Assembly (NCBI RefSeq): GCF_943590815.1
Contig: NZ_CALSBS010000011.1
Coordinates: 1-64,000, forward strand
Direction: 5' to 3'
DNA length: 64,000 bases
Source: Pseudocitrobacter vendiensis
GTDB taxonomy: Bacteria > Pseudomonadota > Gammaproteobacteria > Enterobacterales > Enterobacteriaceae
Part shown: piece by piece, positions 16,328 to 24,062 of the stretch
Numbering within the stretch: the first letter of the stretch is position 1
How the letters are laid out: every line of letters begins with the position of its first letter
The notes under the pieces: generated by a model
Database searches by the model: none
Seen by the model: only the letters and a program-made list of their open reading frames with translations
Told to the model about the DNA's origin: nothing
Translations under genes and position numbers: made by a program

Positions 16328-18073
16328 ATGGTGTATATGTTCAACGAAACCCCAACACAGACTCTGCCGATGCGCTATGCGGACTTTCCCACTCTTGTGG
16401 AAGCGTTGGACTATGCAGCCCTGAGTCGCGCCGGTATGTATTTTTACGATCGACGCATCCAGCTTGAGAGCGCACTGGAATATCGCCAACTGCGGCAACG
16501 CGCAAGAGCGGGCGCGCGACGGTTACTCTCTCTTAATATCCGCAAAGGCGAGCGCGTTGCGCTTATCGCAGAAACCAGCACCGGGTTTGTCGAAGCCTTT
16601 TTTGCGTGTCAGTATGCCGGTTTGATTGCTGTTCCACTCGCCATTCCGATGGGCGTGGGGCAACGTGATTCTTACACAACCAAACTTCAGGGTTTAATAG
16701 CCAGTTGTCAACCCGCCGCTATTATTAGCAGTGATGAATGGCTTTCACTCATTAATATAGAAAATATAGATAACGCTTCTCTAAAAATTCTCAGTCATGC
16801 CGATTTCAACGCGTTAGAAGAAAAAGAGTGCGAGCTCCCGCTGCCATCTCCCGATGATATTGCTTATCTTCAATATACCTCCGGCAGTACGCGCTTCCCG
16901 CGCGGCGTCATTATTACACATCGTGAAGTCATGGCTAATTTACAGGTCATTAGCCACGACGGTATAAAATTACGCGCAAACGATCGCTGCGTCTCCTGGC
17001 TGCCTTTCTATCATGATATGGGGTTAGTCGGTTTTTTGTTAACACCCGTCGCAACACAGCTCTCGGTCGATTACCTGCGCACGCAAGATTTCGCGATGCG
17101 GCCACTGCAATGGCTGAAGCTTATCAATCAAAACCGCTGCACCGTTTCCGTTGCACCGCCTTTCGGTTACGACCTGTGCCTGCGCCGCGTCAACGAGCGC
17201 GATCTGGCCGAGCTCGATCTCTCCTGCTGGCGTGTGGCAGGCATTGGCGCAGAACCGATTCCTGCGCAGCAAATAAATCAGTTTGGCGAACGTTTTCGTC
17301 AGGCGCAGTTTGACCCTCATGCCTTTATGCCCTGCTACGGCATGGCCGAAAATGCGCTGGCGGTAAGCTTCTCCGCCGAAGGTGCTGGATTACAGGTCAA
17401 TGAGATTGACCGAGATATTCTTGAGTGCAAAGGCAAGGCCGTTGCGCCCACCGCACAAACGCGCGCTGTCTCCACCTTTGCCAACTGCGGTAAGGCGCTC
17501 CCGGGGCATGCTATTGAAATCCGCGATGAAATGGGTAAACGCCTGGCAGAGCGGGAAATCGGTCACATTTATATTTCCGGGCCGAGCCTGATGAGCGGGT
17601 ATTTCCAGGACCCGGCTTCACAAAAGGAGATTCAATCTACCGGCTGGATGGACACGGGCGATCTGGGTTATCTGCTGGACGACAATCTTTACGTTACCGG
17701 ACGCATTAAAGACCTGATTATTATTCATGGTCGCAATATCTGGCCGCAGGATATTGAATACGCCGCGGAAAAAGAGTTGGGGATTCATTCAGGCAACGCC
17801 ATTGCGTTTGTCACCGCGCAGGAACGCATTGTTTTGCAGATTCAGTGCCGCATCAGCACTGAAGAACATCGTCAGCAAACGCTGCATGCGCTTACGTCGC
17901 GCATTCAGAGTGAATTCGGTGTGACGGCGGACATCGAATTTGTACCGCCGCACAGCATTCCGCGCACCTCTTCCGGCAAGCCCGCGCGCGCCGAGGCTAA
18001 ACGACGCTATCTCACCCCATTTGGCGAGACCGTCAGCCCGCAACAAACGCCGGTAACAGGTTGCGTGCAATGA
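16328..18073 (+). CDS. Fatty acyl-AMP ligase (acyl-ACP loading enzyme)
   Basis: Predicted to activate a fatty acid with ATP and load it on the ACP encoded downstream. The 581 residues form an ANL-superfamily enzyme. The P-loop-like motif is YLQYTSGSTRFPRG, the A5 motif is CYGMAENAL, the A7/A8 region is TGDLGYL followed by TGRIKDLIIIHGRNIWP, and the C-terminal Lys motif is SSGKPARAEAK. The HGRNIWPQDIE signature is typical of FAAL enzymes rather than acyl-CoA ligases. The start is uncertain (ATG 16328 or 16337) because neither has a clear Shine-Dalgarno sequence. It overlaps the next gene by four bases (ATGA). An acyl ligase, ACP, CerR and SPT set is also clustered in Caulobacter sphingolipid loci. 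Confidence 0.85.
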   Translation: MVYMFNETPTQTLPMRYADFPTLVEALDYAALSRAGMYFYDRRIQLESALEYRQLRQRARAGARRLLSLNIRKGERVALIAETSTGFVEAFFACQYAGLIAVPLAIPMGVGQRDSYTTKLQGLIASCQPAAIISSDEWLSLINIENIDNASLKILSHADFNALEEKECELPLPSPDDIAYLQYTSGSTRFPRGVIITHREVMANLQVISHDGIKLRANDRCVSWLPFYHDMGLVGFLLTPVATQLSVDYLRTQDFAMRPLQWLKLINQNRCTVSVAPPFGYDLCLRRVNERDLAELDLSCWRVAGIGAEPIPAQQINQFGERFRQAQFDPHAFMPCYGMAENALAVSFSAEGAGLQVNEIDRDILECKGKAVAPTAQTRAVSTFANCGKALPGHAIEIRDEMGKRLAEREIGHIYISGPSLMSGYFQDPASQKEIQSTGWMDTGDLGYLLDDNLYVTGRIKDLIIIHGRNIWPQDIEYAAEKELGIHSGNAIAFVTAQERIVLQIQCRISTEEHRQQTLHALTSRIQSEFGVTADIEFVPPHSIPRTSSGKPARAEAKRRYLTPFGETVSPQQTPVTGCVQ

Positions 18074-18981
18074 GTCATACGGTCGCGGTGACCGGCGGAA
18101 CCGGTTTTATCGGCAAGCATATTCTTGCCAGTCTGCTTTCCCGCGGCTATTCGGTTCGCGCCTTAACCCGCGCGCCGCGTAATGATTCAAGCCAACAGCT
18201 CACCTGGGTTCAGGGCTCACTGGAAGACCGGAACGCTCTCGCGGAGCTGGTTAAAGGCGCACGTTATGTCGTTCACGGTGCAGGCCAGGTGCGTGGACAT
18301 AATGAAGACGTTTTTACCCAGTGCAATGTAATGGGAAGCTTGCGCCTGCTGCAGGCCGCAAAAGAAGGCGGATACTGCGAGCGCTTTTTGTTTATCTCTT
18401 CGCTGGCAGCGCGGCATCCTGAACTCTCCTGGTACGCCAATTCTAAATACATTGCCGAGCAAAAATTAGCGGCGATGTCCGCCGGGATCGCGTTGGGGAT
18501 TTTCCGTCCCACCGCCGTCTACGGCTCGGGCGACAAAGAACTCAAACCGCTCTTCAACTGGATGCTGCGGGGCATTCTTCCCCAGCTTAGCGCGGCGGAG
18601 ACAAAACTCACCTTTATTCACGCTATTGACCTCGCGCAGGCCGTTACCCAGTGGTTATCCAGTGACGTTCCGCAAGCGCAGACCTACGAATTATGTGACG
18701 GTATCGGCGGCTATCGCTGGAAGGATCTCCAGGACATCGGTTCAACCGCGCGTCATGGCCCGGTCCGATTGCTCCCTGTTCCGCTGTATCTGCTGCAAAT
18801 TTTGGCGGATATCAGCACGCGGCTCAGTCTGCTGGCCGGAAAAGAACCGATGCTCACCCGGTCAAAAATCTGCGAACTCACACATCCGGACTGGTCAGTA
18901 AGCATTCAAAACGCAGTCGACGATTTTAACTGGTCCCCAGGGATTAGCCTGACGCACGCAATACACCACAGGCTATTTTGA
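18070..18981 (+). CDS. NAD(P)-dependent epimerase/dehydratase family protein, CerR-like
   Basis: Proposed reductase of the 3-oxo group of a ceramide or sphingoid intermediate. The 303 residues form an extended short-chain dehydrogenase. The Rossmann motif is TGGTGFIG at residues 8-15 of the Rossmann start, and the catalytic YxxxK is read in WYANSKYIAE, with a preceding ISS serine strand. The ATG overlaps the acyl-ligase stop as ATGA, so the two are coupled. CerR of Caulobacter belongs to this superfamily; the assignment here relies on the neighbours as much as on the sequence, since many sugar epimerases look alike. Confidence 0.7.
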   Translation: MSHTVAVTGGTGFIGKHILASLLSRGYSVRALTRAPRNDSSQQLTWVQGSLEDRNALAELVKGARYVVHGAGQVRGHNEDVFTQCNVMGSLRLLQAAKEGGYCERFLFISSLAARHPELSWYANSKYIAEQKLAAMSAGIALGIFRPTAVYGSGDKELKPLFNWMLRGILPQLSAAETKLTFIHAIDLAQAVTQWLSSDVPQAQTYELCDGIGGYRWKDLQDIGSTARHGPVRLLPVPLYLLQILADISTRLSLLAGKEPMLTRSKICELTHPDWSVSIQNAVDDFNWSPGISLTHAIHHRLF

Positions 18982-19012
18982 TTATCTACATAACAGGTGT
19001 GGCAACATTTCT

Positions 19013-19273
19013 ATGGTAAATCGTGAAAGAGTGATGGATTACATTCTCTCCTGCTTGCGGGAGATGATCGAAAAGGGACTGGAAATCAAGCCTGAAAGTG
19101 ACCTCGTCAACGACCTGGGTCTGGAGTCGATTAGGGTGATGGATTTGCTGATGGAGCTTGAGGATGAGTTCGATATTTCCATTCCTATCAACATCTTGCT
19201 GGATGTCAGAACGCCTGCGCAATTGCGTGACGCCTTAATTCCTTTCCTGGAGAACCGTAATGAGTCTGTATGA
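19013..19273 (+). CDS. Acyl carrier protein of the sphingolipid operon
   Basis: An 86-residue, four-helix acidic carrier. The phosphopantetheine attachment Ser lies in LGLESIRVMDLLMELED, where the usual DSL is ESI. It should carry the acyl chain made by the upstream FAAL to the downstream alpha-oxoamine synthase, as a dedicated ACP does in Caulobacter sphingolipid synthesis. The stop overlaps the next start by 14 bases. It is distinct from housekeeping AcpP, whose motif is GADSLDTVE. Confidence 0.85.
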   Translation: MVNRERVMDYILSCLREMIEKGLEIKPESDLVNDLGLESIRVMDLLMELEDEFDISIPINILLDVRTPAQLRDALIPFLENRNESV

Positions 19274-20432
19274 TAAGTTTTCGCGCCTCGCCAGCGAGCG
19301 CGAGCAGTTTTCCACCTCGGGCATTACGCCCTTCGGCACCTGCATTGACGAAGTCTACTCCGCCACACAGGGACGCATTGGTACGCAGCGCGTCATTCTG
19401 GCGGGAACCAATAACTATCTCGGTCTGACCTTTAATGCCGACGCTATCACCCAGGGCCAGGCGGCGTTAGCCGCACAGGGGACTGGCACCACCGGGTCGC
19501 GCATGGCAAACGGCAGCTATGGCCCGCACCTCGCATTAGAGCAGGAACTGGCGCAATTCTTTGATCGTCCGAGCGCAATCGTCTTTTCAACCGGTTATAC
19601 CGCTAACCTGGGCGTCATCAGCGCGCTGGCAGACCACAACGCGGTGGTGCTGCTGGATGCTGACAGCCACGCCAGCATCTACGATGCATGCACGCTGGGC
19701 GGCGCGGAAATTATTCGCTTCCGCCACAATGATGCGAAAGATCTCGAACGCCGAATGCTGCGTTTGGGCGAGCGTGCGCGTGAAGCCATCATTATCGTCG
19801 AAGGCATTTACAGTATGCTCGGCGACGTTGCGCCGCTGGCGGAAATTGTCGATATCAAACGTCGTCTGGGCGGCTTTTTGATCGTGGATGAAGCGCATTC
19901 CTTCGGTGTGATGGGTCTGCATGGTCGTGGCCTGGCAGAAGCCGTCGGCGTTGAACAGGATGTCGATATCATTGTCGGTACGTTCAGTAAAAGCCTGGCG
20001 TCTATCGGCGGTTTCGCCATTGGTGGTAAAGAGATGGAAGTGCTGCGCTACGGCAGTCGCCCCTATATTTTCACCGCTTCGCCATCCCCTTCCAGCATTG
20101 CCTCTGTGCGCTCCTCACTGCACACCATCGCCACCCAGCCCGCGCTGCGGCAAAAGCTGTGGGATAACGCGCATCGTCTGTATAACGGGTTAGACAAGCT
20201 GGGTTATCAACTGGGCTCGCATATCAGCCCGGTCGTGCCGGTCATTATCGGTTCAAAAGAGGAAGGTCTGAGGATCTGGCGCGAACTCATTACATTAGGC
20301 GTTTATGTGAACCTGATCCTGCCACCCGCAGCCCCTGCCGGCATCACCCTGCTGCGTTGTAGCATGAACGCCGCGCACAGCGATGAAGAAATCGGTGCCA
20401 TTCTTCAGGCATTCGCCACGCTGAAATCCTGA
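19260..20432 (+). CDS. Serine palmitoyltransferase-like alpha-oxoamine synthase
   Basis: PLP enzyme predicted to condense L-serine (or another amino acid) with an acyl thioester to give a 3-keto sphingoid base. The 390 residues carry NNYLGLTF, the cofactor-stacking region STGYTANLG, DADSHASIYD, VDEAHSFGVMG and the PLP-binding Lys244 in TFSKSLASIGGF. Length and motifs fit the KBL/BioF/SPT family. The co-operonic dedicated ACP and CerR-like reductase, and absence of biotin, threonine or heme genes nearby, favour SPT over BioF or Kbl. It is the last gene of the + operon and ends in a long hairpin shared with the convergent LptG-like gene. Confidence 0.75.
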   Translation: MSLYDKFSRLASEREQFSTSGITPFGTCIDEVYSATQGRIGTQRVILAGTNNYLGLTFNADAITQGQAALAAQGTGTTGSRMANGSYGPHLALEQELAQFFDRPSAIVFSTGYTANLGVISALADHNAVVLLDADSHASIYDACTLGGAEIIRFRHNDAKDLERRMLRLGERAREAIIIVEGIYSMLGDVAPLAEIVDIKRRLGGFLIVDEAHSFGVMGLHGRGLAEAVGVEQDVDIIVGTFSKSLASIGGFAIGGKEMEVLRYGSRPYIFTASPSPSSIASVRSSLHTIATQPALRQKLWDNAHRLYNGLDKLGYQLGSHISPVVPVIIGSKEEGLRIWRELITLGVYVNLILPPAAPAGITLLRCSMNAAHSDEEIGAILQAFATLKS

Positions 20433-20435
20433 ATC

Positions 20436-20475
20436 TGGTACAGCCATGCGCGTGTTACGCCGCATGGCTGTACCA
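20436..20475. terminator. Bidirectional hairpin between convergent operons
   Basis: A perfect 15-base-pair stem, TGGTACAGCCATGCG with CGCATGGCTGTACCA, and a ten-base loop fill almost the whole gap between the SPT-like stop and the LptG-like stop. There is no long T run, but position and symmetry fit a two-way terminator. Confidence 0.75.
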
Positions 20476-20476
20476 T

Positions 20477-21556
20477 TCACCGCGCCCGATCATACCGCCA
20501 CACCAATAACAACGCCGCAATCACACAACCTGCCGGCAACGCCAGCGCAGTGAACGCCGCGTTGAGGGCGAACAATAATCCCAGATTAACCATAATTTGA
20601 TAACTGATGTAGAGCAGCAACCCCAAAATACCGCCTACGGCTAAGCGACTGCCAAGCCCTGATGAACGCGGAGCAACAAAGGCAAAGGGGATTGCCAGTA
20701 AAATCATCGCCAGGGTCAAAATGGGCCGCCCCAGCTTTTGCCAGAGCGCCAGCCGGTATTCCATGCTGGGCTGATGCGTCTGTTGCAAGTAGGCAATGTA
20801 ATGATTGAGCTGGCGAATGGAGAAGGTGTTCCCCGGCAACGAGAGCACGTCCAGGCTCATAGGGGTAAAAAAGGCGTTCCACGATAAAGTTGCTTTGCTT
20901 TCAATCGTTTCCCTGCCCTCTTCCCACTGTTTTTTACGCACATCCTGAAGTACCCATTTATCACCTTTCACGATGGTCGCCCTCCTGGCATGGATGTAGA
21001 ACTCAAGGGTGAGATCGTCACGATAGTGAAAAATCTCGACGCCAACAGGTTGCCCCTGCTCATTCAGGGATTTCACGGTCATAAAGGTATTATCGTGGCG
21101 AGCCCACAACACATTCCCGGTGATATCGATACCGTTCCCGGCGGCCATCGCCACGTTTCTGATTTGCAGTGCACGCTGCTGTAACGGCGATGCCACCCAC
21201 TCATCAATCGCGCCCAACGATACCGCCCATAATAATCCCGCGCACAGGGCGACCAATGCAATTCTGAACACAGAGACGCCGGTGCTGCGAATAGCCGTCA
21301 GTTCACTGCTTTTTGACAGTAACCCCAACCCAACTATTCCGCCAAGCAGAGCAATGAAAGGCCCGAGATCGATAAGGCTGCGCGGGAGTGTCATCAACAC
21401 TACCAGCACCGCCTGCGTCCAGTGATAGCCGCCGGGGCTGACATCATCCAGCTCATTAATCAAATTAAAGGTGCTGAACAACGGCAGCAGCAGGCCCGCC
21501 GCCGCTGCAAAACCGGTGAAGAGGTAACGAATCAGGTAACGGCTGAATAGGGTCAT
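20477..21556 (-). CDS. LptG-like permease (YjgQ family), sphingolipid-island paralogue
   Basis: Inner-membrane permease subunit of the LptF/LptG type. The 359 residues have three N-terminal TM helices (about 13-35, 60-85, 98-118), a periplasmic beta-jellyroll domain (about 130-270) and three C-terminal TM helices. The essential E. coli lptFG pair lies elsewhere in the genome by known synteny, so this is probably a second copy. Its place at the end of a convergent operon in a sphingolipid island suggests transport of a sphingolipid, or of modified LPS, toward the outer membrane. No LptB-like ATPase is encoded nearby, so it may borrow the housekeeping one. Its ATG overlaps the LptF-like stop by four bases. 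Confidence 0.82.
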   Translation of the reverse strand: MTLFSRYLIRYLFTGFAAAAGLLLPLFSTFNLINELDDVSPGGYHWTQAVLVVLMTLPRSLIDLGPFIALLGGIVGLGLLSKSSELTAIRSTGVSVFRIALVALCAGLLWAVSLGAIDEWVASPLQQRALQIRNVAMAAGNGIDITGNVLWARHDNTFMTVKSLNEQGQPVGVEIFHYRDDLTLEFYIHARRATIVKGDKWVLQDVRKKQWEEGRETIESKATLSWNAFFTPMSLDVLSLPGNTFSIRQLNHYIAYLQQTHQPSMEYRLALWQKLGRPILTLAMILLAIPFAFVAPRSSGLGSRLAVGGILGLLLYISYQIMVNLGLLFALNAAFTALALPAGCVIAALLLVWRYDRAR

Positions 21557-22623
21557 CGGAAGAGTTTCTGTCGCCAGGAGAAGTCACGCGCCATCAGCGC
21601 CACCACGGCGAGAAGCATAAGTGCAGGCACCAGCCAGACGCCGGGCGTCAGCGGTATAGCGCCATTCGCCACCAGCGTTCTGCACACATTGCCGCCGTAA
21701 AAAATCGCGACGAACATCAGCGTAAGGGGAATTAATGTCGCGAAACGCCCCTGACGAGGTTTCACGCGGCTTAATGGAATAGCCAGCAGCGCCATCAGCA
21801 GTGCGGTGATGCCGCGACTTTTTCGCCACTGTAGCTCCGCGTGATCCGCTGGATCGCTGGAAACGGACAACGTCTCCGCCGGTTTGGCCTTACGTTTGAT
21901 TTCCACACGCTGCGTGAGCGGGTTGAGATGCAATTCCAGATTACGATAAATTTGTTCGTTATCGTCGCGGCCCTCCTGATCGAGCGTATAGGCCGTTCCC
22001 GCGTGTAACATCACCGTTGGCGTCAGAGGTGAAGGGTCGATCACATCAATGGATTGCGCACGGAACAGACTGGTTTTGCCGCCTGCGGAGGTATATATCA
22101 GCGCTTCATTCAGGTGATTCGAAGTGGGGTTAATCATCTCGGCCATAATCATGCGACCGTTGTCATTGACGTTGAATTTTTTCGCCTGCAAATGGCGAAC
22201 ATCCAGTTCCGATTGCGACTGCTGCTCTAACAGATAAATTTGCCCATACGCCCATGGCCTGCCATACACCGACAGCAACATCACCATAATACTCAACGGG
22301 ATAGCCAAAAATATCACCGCTTTATACAAACGAAACGGACTGGCGCCAGCGGCAGACATGGCGGTAATTTCCGAATCCGTGTAAAGCTGGCCGAGCGTTA
22401 CGCCGACCGATACATACAACGCGACGGGCAGCAGCATCTCCAGTGCGATCAGCACCTTATAGAAAACCACACTCAATACGACTTCCAGCGCCAGCGTGCC
22501 GTTAGCAGCTTCGGTGAGATAGCGTTGTGCGCAGTAGCAGGTGAAAATGAAGATCAAAAAGCCAACCATAATCAGCATCAGGCGGCAGGTTCCGCCCATG
22601 ATATAGCGCTCAATCAGTTTCAT
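21553..22623 (-). CDS. LptF-like permease (YjgP family), sphingolipid-island paralogue
   Basis: Partner of the LptG-like protein. The 356 residues begin MKLIERYIMGGTCRLMLIMVGF, the usual start of LptF proteins, with three TM helices, a periplasmic jellyroll (about 125-260, including QSQSELDVRHLQAKKF) and three TM helices to the C-terminus. The coupling helix region with SEITAMSAAGASPFRLYK (about 85-100), which contacts the ATPase in Lpt transporters, is well kept. It overlaps both neighbours, so it is translated as part of the operon. I infer a dedicated lipid-export role. Confidence 0.82.
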   Translation of the reverse strand: MKLIERYIMGGTCRLMLIMVGFLIFIFTCYCAQRYLTEAANGTLALEVVLSVVFYKVLIALEMLLPVALYVSVGVTLGQLYTDSEITAMSAAGASPFRLYKAVIFLAIPLSIMVMLLSVYGRPWAYGQIYLLEQQSQSELDVRHLQAKKFNVNDNGRMIMAEMINPTSNHLNEALIYTSAGGKTSLFRAQSIDVIDPSPLTPTVMLHAGTAYTLDQEGRDDNEQIYRNLELHLNPLTQRVEIKRKAKPAETLSVSSDPADHAELQWRKSRGITALLMALLAIPLSRVKPRQGRFATLIPLTLMFVAIFYGGNVCRTLVANGAIPLTPGVWLVPALMLLAVVALMARDFSWRQKLFR

Positions 22624-23233
22624 GTTTAGCCGCAGACCTTTCCTGTTCAGAAATGAGCACCCAGAGCAGCTTAATCACCTCGCTGACCTCTTTTTCCGTC
22701 AGGCCGCCGTCTTCGGCCCACACGATTTGCCCCTGATGATTGAGGACAAAAATGGTGGAACTCTCCTCTGGTAGCTGCCAGCTATTTCGCCCCACACCGC
22801 CGCCGTCGATGATGAACTGCGCCCACGCGTATCGACGCTTGTTTTTCTCAATCTTGCCGCGCACGAAGTAACTGGTGCCAAAGATGACATCATCGGTATT
22901 CACAATAGTGGTAGGCTGAAAAACATCGTCGGGAAAGTGCGCTTTCTCAACGGCTTTAATCAATAGTGAGTTTTTCTTTTTAGCGGACTTCCGCCCGGCG
23001 ATGTACTGCACAATGCGTACTTTTCCCGCCAGCTGTGCACTGTTCCAGGGCTGATAGCGAATGCTGTCGTCGTTCAGCACCAACTCGCCACCATCGCTGA
23101 TGGCGATCGGTGAAACGGCTTTTCCGACGACAAAATTATGCGCCGCCGCCAGGCAGGGAAGATACAGGAGCGTAACCATCAACATAATGGCGAACACGCC
23201 TCTCCAGCGATTATCCTTCATCGTGTTGTGCAT
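22610..23233 (-). CDS. YtfJ-family periplasmic protein
   Basis: A 207-residue exported protein clearly related to E. coli YtfJ: shared stretches include WNSAQLAGKVRIVQYIAGR, SAKKKNSLLI, TTIVNTDD and WAQFIIDGGGV. It has a signal peptide (hydrophobic segment about 13-30, cleavage probably after LAAA). YtfJ proteins have a thioredoxin-like fold but I see no CxxC. The start could be M1 or M5. It overlaps lptF by 14 bases and follows the helical protein by four. Being encoded next to LptFG paralogues, it may assist lipid transport in the periplasm, which is speculation. Confidence 0.8.
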   Translation of the reverse strand: MHNTMKDNRWRGVFAIMLMVTLLYLPCLAAAHNFVVGKAVSPIAISDGGELVLNDDSIRYQPWNSAQLAGKVRIVQYIAGRKSAKKKNSLLIKAVEKAHFPDDVFQPTTIVNTDDVIFGTSYFVRGKIEKNKRRYAWAQFIIDGGGVGRNSWQLPEESSTIFVLNHQGQIVWAEDGGLTEKEVSEVIKLLWVLISEQERSAAKHETD

Positions 23234-23237
23234 CCTT

Positions 23238-24062
23238 TTACAACGGAAAGCGCGACAGAAGCAGTTCTAAGCGCTGGCGAATGTCTTCGTCCAGCGCGAC
23301 CGGCGTCTCGTAGGCCAGGCGATTTTCCATATCGTCGGCCACCATCTCATCATGCTTGTCGCCCATCAGACCGTTAATGGCGGCTAAAAAGCGGGAAATC
23401 TGCCGCGCGTCGTGGTTATCCGGGTTAATCGACCGCAGGGTGTCGTAATATGACACCTGCTGGCTGATAATTTTCCGCACATTATGGAACTCCCGTCCCG
23501 TTAGCCTGGGTTTCGCTAATATTGCCTTAATTTCCAGCATTTGCGCCTGACGACAAGCGACAAAATCTTCCACGTTTGCCAGCCGATTATGGCGTAGTCG
23601 ATACCGTACAAGACGCCACACAGGCGAACTCAAACATACCCGTAGCAGCCTGGCGTAAAAGGTAATGACGTCCTTCTTTTCGTTACGAAATCCATCCTGA
23701 AAGCGCCCAAGATAAACCGTCGTTTTACCGAACAAGAAACCGGCCCGGTGCTTTTGCAGATACAATCTTTGGGCGAAGCGTAAATGTTTATAGCGCGCAC
23801 GCATGTATTTGTACTGCAAGCGTTCTGCCGCAGAGAGCTCAACCCCTCTGGCCTGTTTCAACATTAGATTCAGCAAATCCTGGCGCTTTACGCCGTCTTC
23901 CCAGAATTGCAGACATAACGCATAGTTGCCTTGAATGATTTCCGGCGTGCAGTGCAAATCAATCACCGGCGGCAGGCTAACCTGCGCATCCACGTAATCG
24001 TCCTCTTCTACCGCCGTAAACAGGCGCTGAGTCACTTCAGGTGCAAAACGTTTCTCGATCAC
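23238..24062 (-). CDS. Unknown alpha-helical cytoplasmic protein, faintly CHAD-like
   Basis: I do not recognise this 274-residue protein with confidence. It is basic, almost all helical, and has no signal peptide or TM segment. Residues about 200-250, FHNVRKIISQQVSYYDTL followed by a LMGDKHDEMV helix, recall the second half of CHAD domains, which have conserved His/Arg/Lys on helices and bind polyphosphate. The match is weak and by eye. It overlaps the flippase stop by four bases and is followed by the YtfJ-like gene, so it belongs to the presumed lipid-export operon. Confidence 0.6.
   Translation of the reverse strand: MIEKRFAPEVTQRLFTAVEEDDYVDAQVSLPPVIDLHCTPEIIQGNYALCLQFWEDGVKRQDLLNLMLKQARGVELSAAERLQYKYMRARYKHLRFAQRLYLQKHRAGFLFGKTTVYLGRFQDGFRNEKKDVITFYARLLRVCLSSPVWRLVRYRLRHNRLANVEDFVACRQAQMLEIKAILAKPRLTGREFHNVRKIISQQVSYYDTLRSINPDNHDARQISRFLAAINGLMGDKHDEMVADDMENRLAYETPVALDEDIRQRLELLLSRFPL

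Noticed and set aside
19260-20432. BioF (7-keto-8-aminopelargonate synthase) or Kbl
   Set aside because: The family motifs alone cannot exclude them, but the dedicated ACP, acyl ligase, CerR-like and bCerS-like neighbours fit SPT much better.
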